Assembly (NCBI GenBank): GCA_016209245.1
Contig: JACQWN010000494.1
Location: forward strand, 1 to 11,334
Reading direction: 5' to 3'
Length of the DNA stretch: 11,334 nucleotides
Source of the DNA: Bacteroidia bacterium
GTDB taxonomy: Bacteria > Bacteroidota > Bacteroidia > Bacteroidales > BM523
Shown one piece after another: positions 6,819 through 11,334 of this stretch; the stretch's first letter is position 1; each line of letters opens with the position of its first letter. The translations under genes were made by a program, and so were the position numbers. The notes beneath the pieces were generated by a model that had not been told where the DNA came from, made no database searches, and saw only the letters and a program-made list of their open reading frames with translations.

Positions 6819-7087
6819 ATGAATACAGATAATATAAAAGAAAAATATGTTGATCCTTTCACAGATTTTGGTTTTAAAAGACTGTTTGGGGAGGAAGCGA
6901 ATAAAGATTTGCTGATTGATTTCCTGAACCAGCTTTTGAACCGTAAAATAAAATCAAAAACCTCGCTTTCAAAAAGTTAAAGCAATTAGGGATTATTGCG
7001 GAACAGCGAAGCGCAATATTCGACCTCTATTGTGAAAGCGAAAAAGGAGAAAAGTTCATCATCGAGCTTCAACAGGGCTTTCTGTAA
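6819..7087 (+). pseudogene. Decayed Rpn-family nuclease gene, N-terminal and core part
   Basis: From the ATG at 6819 the frame encodes a typical start, D-P-F-T-D-F-G-F-K-R-L-F-G-E-E-A-N-K-D-L-L-I-D-F-L-N-Q-L-L, then stops at 6978-6980. The homology continues in another frame from about 6950: N-L-A-F-K-K-L-K-Q-L-G, then A-I-F-D-L-Y-C-E-S-E-K-G-E-K-F-I-I-E-L-Q, which holds the catalytic D...E-x-Q residues, and stops at 7085-7087. A single frameshift in the A-rich stretch around 6946-6965 explains the switch. The section that should follow the E-x-Q motif is gone. It belongs to a different Rpn subgroup from the intact gene at 3914-4738 (P-F-T-D-F-G-F-K type). A TATTTTTG box at 6784-6791 may be its old promoter. 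Confidence 0.78.
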
Positions 7088-7402
7088 ATGAAATTAAAAA
7101 ACTTAATGATGCTTAAGTATATAGATAAACGGCTGGATAAATTCTTCGACAGCGACTCGCCTCTTTATGCTGACTACGATTATTATGAAATAATGTGCAA
7201 AGAAATTTTCGAATACCTCGAAACCGTAGAACATTCGATGCCGGAAGAATATGAATACGAACTTAAACGTTGCAGGGATTTAATTGCTTGCGTTGATTTT
7301 GCTAGAAAAAAGGAAAAAGGCAGAGAAAAAGAAAGAATTAAACAGATAAAAACTATTGAAAAAAGAATAAAATATATTGAAGAATTAAAAAAGAAAATAT
7401 AA
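7088..7402 (+). CDS. Unknown charged protein, probably the C-terminal remnant of the Rpn pseudogene
   Basis: A 104-codon frame beginning directly after the stop of the preceding pseudogene (TAAATG). The second half, E-I-F-E-Y-L-E-T-V-E-H-S-M-P-E-E-Y-E-Y-E-L-K-R-C-R-D-L, resembles by eye the usual C-terminal region of Rpn proteins (a helix, then P-E-E, then Y-R-D-L), and the lysine/glutamate-rich coiled-coil tail also fits that family. I therefore infer an internal deletion joined core and tail out of frame. The first 40 residues are not recognised. It could also be a short independent coding gene; nothing shows that it is expressed. Confidence 0.45.
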   Translation: MKLKNLMMLKYIDKRLDKFFDSDSPLYADYDYYEIMCKEIFEYLETVEHSMPEEYEYELKRCRDLIACVDFARKKEKGREKERIKQIKTIEKRIKYIEELKKKI

Positions 7403-7420
7403 CCATTTAATAACAATCTT

Positions 7421-7711
7421 ATGAAAAAACTAATCTCCATTCCCGCTGTAACCCTAACCTTGGGTCTTGGACCTTTGGGCTTGGGACTTGGAACTTGTTC
7501 CGCCCAGCAAACCTACACCGACACCATCGCCAAAATAGTGTACGACAGCCGCGATAGCACCATTTACCCCATAGAAAAAATCGGCAACCAATGGTGGATG
7601 ACAGAAAATATTGACATCTGTGACAGAGTTGACAGCATAAACCCCGCATTGGGACCAGACAGATTACTAACATAATACAAACAATGATACAATAAAGAAA
7701 TATATTTTTGG
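7421..7711 (+). pseudogene. Truncated, frameshifted copy of the 5' end of the large secreted-protein gene
   Basis: The frame 7421-7675 encodes 84 residues: a signal peptide (M-K-K-L-I-S ... G-T-C-S-A-Q-Q) followed by the start of a FISUMP domain. From A-Q-Q-T-Y-T-D-T-I to L-L-T it matches residues 28-84 of the protein at 8289-11243 at 50 of 57 positions. After the stop the similarity continues in another frame (T-N-N-D-T-I-K-K-Y-I-F against T-N-N-G-I-I-E-K-Y-C-Y) to about 7711 and then ends. So this is a broken partial duplicate, not a short functional gene. A secreted peptide of about 57 residues could still be made from it. Confidence 0.82.
7459..7497. repeat. TTGGGACTTGGAACTT-type repeat inside a signal-peptide coding region
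   Basis: Imperfect units of CTTGGG(A/T/C)CTTGG(A)ACTT are strung together, giving the odd signal core L-G-L-G-P-L-G-L-G-L-G. The same units occur in the same place of the downstream gene (8327-8365). Confidence 0.6.
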
Positions 7712-7741
7712 GGCTGATATATGAGAAGAATAAAAAATTTA

Positions 7742-7749
7742 TATATTTG
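7742..7749 (+). promoter_or_regulatory. Possible -7 box for the small membrane protein pair
   Basis: TATATTTG matches TAnnTTTG, 20 nt before the ATG at 7770. No TTTG stands at the usual distance upstream. Confidence 0.4.
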
Positions 7750-7769
7750 TCATTGAAAATAAAAAATAA

Positions 7770-7976
7770 ATGAGATTACCAAAAATAAGATTTGACAGAA
7801 ATCAACGGAAAAAATTAGGAAAAGCGCTATTCAATACTGCAAATCTGGTATTAGCAATTTTCGTTTTGGGGCAATATATATCAAAAGAAAGTTTTAACCT
7901 TGCAACGATAATACTTGGTATCATATTGTGGATTGTACTGTTTATTGTTTCAACATTTTTAAATAAAGAGAAATAA
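7770..7976 (+). CDS. Small two-helix membrane protein (DUF6722-like)
   Basis: A 68-residue protein. The basic N-terminus (R-L-P-K-I-R-F-D-R-N-Q-R-K-K-L-G-K) is followed by two membrane segments: A-L-F-N-T-A-N-L-V-L-A-I-F-V-L-G-Q-Y-I, and L-A-T-I-I-L-G-I-I-L-W-I-V-L-F-I-V-S-T-F-L, with a short loop and a lysine-ended tail. The layout resembles the small DUF6722 proteins of Bacteroidota, whose function is unknown; this assignment is tentative. The next ATG overlaps its stop codon (TAATG), so the two proteins are likely translated together. Confidence 0.7.
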   Translation: MRLPKIRFDRNQRKKLGKALFNTANLVLAIFVLGQYISKESFNLATIILGIILWIVLFIVSTFLNKEK

Positions 7977-8077
7977 TGGGAATTTATATTTTATTAAGTG
8001 GAGTTATTCTCTTTGCTATTATTGTAGCATTTATTGTAATTTTACAAGATAGAAAAGAAAAGAAAAATATACTCTAA
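7976..8077 (+). CDS. 33-residue single-span membrane peptide coupled to the previous gene
   Basis: ATG at 7976 shares its A with the previous stop codon. The product is one hydrophobic helix (I-Y-I-L-L-S-G-V-I-L-F-A-I-I-V-A-F-I-V-I-L) with a charged tail Q-D-R-K-E-K-K-N-I-L, a typical positive-inside single-span microprotein. Coupling by one-base overlap, absence of internal stops and the clean membrane pattern argue for a real gene. No family is recognised. It may form a complex with the 68-residue partner or be a small membrane-acting toxin; both are guesses. Confidence 0.6.
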   Translation: MGIYILLSGVILFAIIVAFIVILQDRKEKKNIL

Positions 8078-8137
8078 AAGTTATTAATAATTTTGATAGT
8101 CCAAATAGTGTGCATCCGTAAAGTCGTTTGTTTGCCT

Positions 8138-8220
8138 GATGTACGATTTACGATTTACGATGTACGATTTGAGATACAGTTGTTTAATAAATCGTACATC
8201 GTACATCCCACATCGTAAAT
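8138..8220. repeat. TACGATTT-type dispersed inverted repeat
   Basis: Short units TACGATTT / TACGATGT are repeated on the left (8138-8170) and inverted on the right (8189-8220). TACGATGTACGATTT (8156-8170) and AAATCGTACATCGTA (8189-8203) form a perfect 15-bp stem with an 18-nt loop. It fills most of the 8078-8255 spacer, which holds no gene. It may end the transcript of the small membrane pair or be a plain dispersed repeat. Confidence 0.7.
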
Positions 8221-8288
8221 TTCCAATATCATGGCATTATGGAGGACGCTAATTAATGAAAATATTATTGACCTTTAAATTAAATGTT

Positions 8289-11243
8289 ATGAAAAAATTT
8301 ACATTATCCCTTTTGTCTTTTTCCTTCTTGGAACTTGGGGCTTGGAACTTTGGACTTGGGTCTTGCCTCGCCCAGCAAACCTACACCGACACAATTAACA
8401 AAATAGTTTACGACAGCCGCGATAGCACAACCTACCCCATCGAAAAAATCGGCAACCAATGGTGGATGACCGAAAACCTCGATATAGGCGACAGGGTAAA
8501 CAGCATTAATCCCGCTCTCGGCGCAGACAGCCTGCTGACACAAACCAATAACGGCATTATTGAAAAATACTGCTACAACAACGACACTGCCTATTGCAGC
8601 ATTTACGGCGGCTTATACCAATGGAACGAAATGATGCAATACAGCCCCTCCGATACCGGAGATACCGGAACAACACAGGGTATATGCCCGACAGGCTGGC
8701 ATATCCCGACTGATTTAGAATACCAACAGTTGATTTTATCTTTAGATGCTTCGGCAGTATTAGTAGATGGTTCAGAAAGTTCAATTGCCGGAGGTAAACT
8801 CAAAGAGACAGGAACAACACATTGGTCTTCACCCAACATCGCCACCAACGAAAGCGGTTTCACTGCTTTGCCTGGCGGCGAACGGACCCTCACTCTTGGT
8901 GATTTTAACAATCTGGGTGAAATCGCCTTCTTCTGGTCAGCTACGGAGTACAGTAGCACGAATGCCTGGATACGCTCCCTGACCTGGGGTATCGCCACTG
9001 TGTACCGGGACTACATCCACAAGTGGCAGGGTTATTCGGTGCGTTGCCTTAAGGACATTGATTTATTTGACCCTTTGACTATTTCGGCGGTGGTTGTTGG
9101 CAATGTGGCGTGCAACGGGGATTCGACAGGCGCTGCAACGGTAACGGCAACCGACGGTACACCACCCTATATGTATTTATGGAATACAGGTATAGAGACG
9201 CAAGGCATTGCGTCTCTACATGCCGACATATATTATGTAACGGTGACGGATGCCGATATGAATACGGCGGTGGATTCTGTAGAAATTACCGAACCAGCGC
9301 AATTAATCGTTTCTCTTGGCAACGATATTGCTATATGCACAGGCGGTACTGCGACAATCACTGCAACGGTCACCGGCGGTACATCCCCATACACCTATTT
9401 ATGGAATACGGGATGTACAGACATGCTGTGGCATGTCTCTGCCGGTGGCACGTACGGGCTGACGGTAACCGATGCCAACGGCTGCACTGCCTCCGACGAC
9501 ATCATCCTGAACCTGCTTCCGCTGCCACAACTGACCATTTCAACCGCCAACGCCACCTGCGGCAACGACGACGGCAGCGCACAGGTTACTGCCACCGGCG
9601 GCACACCGCCATACACCTGTCAATGGACCAGCGGCTCTCTCACAAACGAAACAACTGATTTATATTCAGGAACCTACGTTGTTACCGTTACCGACACCAA
9701 CGGGTGCAGCGCCGGCGCTACAGCCCTTGTCAGCGATAACGGCGCCCCGGTAATAACGGTGGTATCTGTCACAAATATTGATTGCTACGGCAATGCCAAC
9801 GGCGCTATTGACATCAGCATTACAGGCGGAATGACGCCATACGCAATCGAATGGTCGAACGGCGCTACTACAGAAGACATTTCAGGACTGACAGCAGCCC
9901 CGTATCAAATTAATGTCATTGACGCTCAGGGCTGTGCAGCGGCGATGTGCATCATTGTTACACAACCGGAACCGCTCGCAACAACCGTTTCCGCTACCCT
10001 TGCCAACTGCGGTAATACTGATGGAACGGCAACGCTGTTCGTGTCGGGCGGTACATCCCCCTATACCTATTTATGGAACACCGGCGACACTTCGACTTCG
10101 CTCAGTGGCCTTTCTGTTGGAATATATGATGCAACAGTAACCGACGCAAACGGCTGCATTGATTCCATTGCTGTTTCCATCAGCGAAGCAGGCGGACCCA
10201 TATTGACGATTGATACGATTATTGACGTAGCCTGCGGGCAGGCAAACGGCGCCATAGATATAAATGTTTCAGGCGGCGTTTCGCCTTATACATACCAGTG
10301 GAATACTGGCGCTACAACCGAAGATATTACAGAATTGACCTTCGGCAGGTATATGGTAACCGTTACCGGCGCCAACAGTTGCAGAGCGGCGTTAAGCGAT
10401 ATAGTCGTGAAAGCATTGCCTTCGCCTCTGCCAATAGGTTTTGTTACCGTTGACAGCATCACAAAGAAAAATATGATTTTATGGCGCAACCTGGATACCG
10501 CCCAGATATCGCATTACCGGCTTTATAGGGAAAGCTCGCAGCAGGATGTATATTACCTGCTTGCCCAAGTGCCTTATGACAGTCTGATTATATTTTTTGA
10601 CACTTTATCGAAACCAGACCAACATTCGTGGAAATACAAAATTTCAGTGGTTGACCTTTGCGGACGCGAATCGTACCTGAGCAACGGGCACCGCACCATG
10701 CACCTGAAAGTGAAAAAATTTGACAATTATATACGCCTTACATGGAACAAATACGAGGGTTTTGCTTACGAACAGTTTTACATTTACCGGGCAGTCGAGC
10801 CCCAGCCTTATGTTTTATTAGATTCGGTTGCATCAACTGAAAATATGTATATTGACACGCTCCCGCCACAGGGCGTACTGCACTATGTGCTTGAGGTGCT
10901 CGATACCGCTGTGGTAAACCTTGTGTTAAAAGAGGCAAGCCACAACTCATCGCGCTCGAACGACGACTGCGATGGTATTTATGTGTCAATGCCGGAAATA
11001 ACGCAACATGGCAGGTTGCTTATCTATCCCAATCCTTTTGACCAAAGCACAACTATTGAGTTTTCTAATACGAATAACACCGGATATACAATAACTATTA
11101 GCGATATTACGGGTAAGAAGGTTTACGGGACCGTGACTACGAAAAATAAGGTTGAATTTAAACGAGGCGTATTACAACCTGGCGTTTACATTGTAAAAGT
11201 GATTGGCGATGCAGTGTATCTGGGGAAGATGGTGGTGAAGTAA
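8289..11243 (+). CDS. Large secreted T9SS cargo: FISUMP domain, six SprB repeats, FN3-like regions, type A sorting domain
   Basis: A 984-residue protein. The ATG at 8289 is chosen because the truncated copy at 7421 begins at the same M-K-K and the signal peptide follows at once; the ATG at 8256, 10 nt after a GGAGG, would add 11 residues. Order: signal peptide 1-29; FISUMP (Fibrobacter succinogenes major paralogous) domain about 30-256, with I-G-N-Q-W-W-M-T-E-N-L, C-P-T-G-W-H-I-P-T, F-F-W-S-A-T-E and S-V-R-C-L-K; six SprB repeats about 260-711; two fibronectin-III-like regions about 713-880; T9SS type A sorting domain about 908-984 (L-L-I-Y-P-N-P-F ... P-G-V-Y-I-V-K-V ... K-M-V-V-K). The sorting domain directs export through the SprA-containing machine and surface anchoring or release. 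SprB repeats occur in gliding adhesins and other surface proteins, so an adhesive role is likely but unproven. The gene is visibly richer in GC than the preceding 4 kb. A tandem 9-bp GATACCGGA (8652-8669) encodes D-T-G-D-T-G. Confidence 0.9.
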   Translation: MKKFTLSLLSFSFLELGAWNFGLGSCLAQQTYTDTINKIVYDSRDSTTYPIEKIGNQWWMTENLDIGDRVNSINPALGADSLLTQTNNGIIEKYCYNNDTAYCSIYGGLYQWNEMMQYSPSDTGDTGTTQGICPTGWHIPTDLEYQQLILSLDASAVLVDGSESSIAGGKLKETGTTHWSSPNIATNESGFTALPGGERTLTLGDFNNLGEIAFFWSATEYSSTNAWIRSLTWGIATVYRDYIHKWQGYSVRCLKDIDLFDPLTISAVVVGNVACNGDSTGAATVTATDGTPPYMYLWNTGIETQGIASLHADIYYVTVTDADMNTAVDSVEITEPAQLIVSLGNDIAICTGGTATITATVTGGTSPYTYLWNTGCTDMLWHVSAGGTYGLTVTDANGCTASDDIILNLLPLPQLTISTANATCGNDDGSAQVTATGGTPPYTCQWTSGSLTNETTDLYSGTYVVTVTDTNGCSAGATALVSDNGAPVITVVSVTNIDCYGNANGAIDISITGGMTPYAIEWSNGATTEDISGLTAAPYQINVIDAQGCAAAMCIIVTQPEPLATTVSATLANCGNTDGTATLFVSGGTSPYTYLWNTGDTSTSLSGLSVGIYDATVTDANGCIDSIAVSISEAGGPILTIDTIIDVACGQANGAIDINVSGGVSPYTYQWNTGATTEDITELTFGRYMVTVTGANSCRAALSDIVVKALPSPLPIGFVTVDSITKKNMILWRNLDTAQISHYRLYRESSQQDVYYLLAQVPYDSLIIFFDTLSKPDQHSWKYKISVVDLCGRESYLSNGHRTMHLKVKKFDNYIRLTWNKYEGFAYEQFYIYRAVEPQPYVLLDSVASTENMYIDTLPPQGVLHYVLEVLDTAVVNLVLKEASHNSSRSNDDCDGIYVSMPEITQHGRLLIYPNPFDQSTTIEFSNTNNTGYTITISDITGKKVYGTVTTKNKVEFKRGVLQPGVYIVKVIGDAVYLGKMVVK
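8327..8365. repeat. TTGGGACTTGGAACTT-type repeat in the signal peptide of the secreted protein
   Basis: Imperfect units of CTTGGAACTTGGG encode L-E-L-G-A-W-N-F-G-L-G in place of a normal Leu/Ala-rich signal core. They match the units at 7459-7497 in the truncated copy, but in a different unit order. Confidence 0.6.
9193..9218. repeat. Palindromic element inside SprB repeat 1
   Basis: TAGAGACGCAA (9193-9203) and TTGCGTCTCTA (9208-9218) form a perfect 11-bp inverted repeat around GGCA. It encodes E-T-Q-G-I-A-S-L of the loop between W-N-T-G and the last strand. The sequence resembles dispersed intergenic palindromes of the GAGACGC...GCGTCTC type known in several bacterial groups; that comparison is from memory. 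Confidence 0.75.
9419..9438. repeat. Palindromic element inside SprB repeat 2
   Basis: AGACATGC (9419-9426) and GCATGTCT (9431-9438) form a perfect 8-bp inverted repeat around TGTG, encoding part of T-D-M-L-W-H-V-S. It occupies the same loop as the palindrome in repeat 1, shifted by one base relative to the reading frame. Confidence 0.7.
10088..10107. repeat. Dispersed-repeat-like element inside SprB repeat 5
   Basis: CACTTCGACTTCGCTCAGTG encodes T-S-T-S-L-S of the same loop. Its ends are inverted (CACT/AGTG), and the motif CTTCGACTTCGCTCAG is, from memory, a common dispersed repeat in environmental bacterial genomes. The hairpin itself is imperfect. Confidence 0.5.
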
Positions 11244-11255
11244 ATTTTAAATTAC

Positions 11256-11290
11256 CAAACCTGTCAGGTTTTCAAAACCTGACAGGTTTG
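11256..11290. terminator. 17-bp perfect palindrome after the secreted-protein gene
   Basis: CAAACCTGTCAGGTTTT (11256-11272) is fully complementary to the segment 11274-11290, with one central base at 11273. Each arm is itself nearly palindromic (AAACCTG-T-CAGGTTT), so a cruciform or two small hairpins are also possible. It begins 13 nt after the stop codon at 11241-11243 and probably ends or protects the transcript on either strand. It also looks like a dispersed repeat element of Bacteroidota. Confidence 0.65.
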
Positions 11291-11334
11291 ATATCACCTA
11301 AAATTTATAAATTCACCCCCTTTTTCATTTTTAT

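Larger units (their letters stand above)
9066..10421 (+). repeat. Six SprB-type repeats
   Basis: Units of about 70-78 residues begin with a strand, then C-x-G-(N/D)...G-x-(A/I), G-G-(T/V/M)-(S/P)-P-Y-x-Y-x-W, N-T-G, and G-x-Y-x-V-T-V-T-D-A-N-G-C. They start near residues 260, 339, 414, 486, 563 and 637. They are well diverged in DNA, so this is an old array and not a fresh tandem duplication. Repeat 2 lacks the usual N-terminal Cys-x-Gly-(N/D) pattern and has I-C-T-G-G instead. Confidence 0.8.

Noticed and set aside
6768..6833. Small frame starting M-K-K-L-L-Y-I-F-A-F, resembling a signal-peptide start
   Set aside because: It stops after 21 residues and overlaps the start of the Rpn pseudogene; at most it is a remnant, and a chance A-rich frame is as likely.
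3914..7402. Insertion sequence with terminal inverted repeats around the Rpn genes
   Set aside because: No matching terminal inverted repeats or target duplications could be found by eye at either Rpn locus.
8603..8998. 131-codon minus-strand frame opposite the FISUMP domain
   Set aside because: No family features, and it lies entirely opposite a well-supported domain.
9110..9658. 182-codon open frame on the + strand inside the secreted-protein gene
   Set aside because: It lies fully inside the SprB repeats in another frame, and its Arg/Cys/His-rich product is typical of an overlapping-frame shadow.
9066..10421. Possible CRISPR array, because of regular repeated sequence
   Set aside because: The repetition is at protein level (SprB repeats of about 70-78 codons) with diverged DNA; there are no short identical direct repeats with uniform spacers.

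Overview
The window looks like a chromosomal piece of an AT-rich member of the Bacteroidota, probably an environmental or uncultured Bacteroidales-type lineage. Several signs agree. The left edge holds the C-terminal part of SprA, the outer-membrane translocon protein of the type IX secretion system (T9SS). The right part holds a large secreted protein with SprB repeats and a T9SS type A sorting domain. A bactofilin/AtpZ pair is present, promoters have the Bacteroidota form (TTTG, about 19 nt, TAnnTTTG), and A-rich leaders replace Shine-Dalgarno sites.

Layout. 1-1464: 3' part of sprA. 1628-2980: exported TlpA/ResA-like thioredoxin with an N-terminal DUF4369-like domain, flanked on both sides by copies of a CCACAGATT-type inverted repeat. 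3220-3811: bactofilin followed by an overlapping AtpZ-like membrane protein; the F0F1 ATP synthase genes that often follow are absent here. 3914-5263 (minus strand): an intact Rpn/PD-(D/E)XK nuclease-transposase and a periplasmic PepSY-like protein. 5386-6756: two adjacent toxin-antitoxin modules, a VapBC-type pair with a PIN toxin and a HEPN/MNT pair. 6819-7402: a decayed Rpn-family gene. 7421-about 7711: a truncated, frameshifted copy of the 5' end of the large protein downstream. 7770-8077: two very small membrane proteins overlapping by one base. 8289-11243: a 984-residue secreted protein (signal peptide, FISUMP domain, six SprB repeats, two FN3-like regions, T9SS sorting domain). The window ends with a near-perfect palindrome downstream of that gene.

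How it fits together. The large protein is a predicted cargo of the secretion machine to which SprA belongs. The middle (about 3.9-8.2 kb) looks like an accessory island: toxin-antitoxin pairs, one live and one dead Rpn element, a gene fragment, small orphan membrane proteins and dispersed repeats, all visibly AT-richer than the large secreted-protein gene.

The most unusual observation is in the secreted-protein gene. Three of its six SprB repeats carry, at the same loop just after the W-N-T-G motif, a DNA sequence that resembles dispersed intergenic repeats (two clear palindromes and one CACTTCGACTTCGCTCAGTG element). The protein length of the loop does not change. This suggests that repeat DNA has been domesticated as, or exchanged into, a tolerant surface loop. 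No computation or database search was possible, so family names come from motif recognition.
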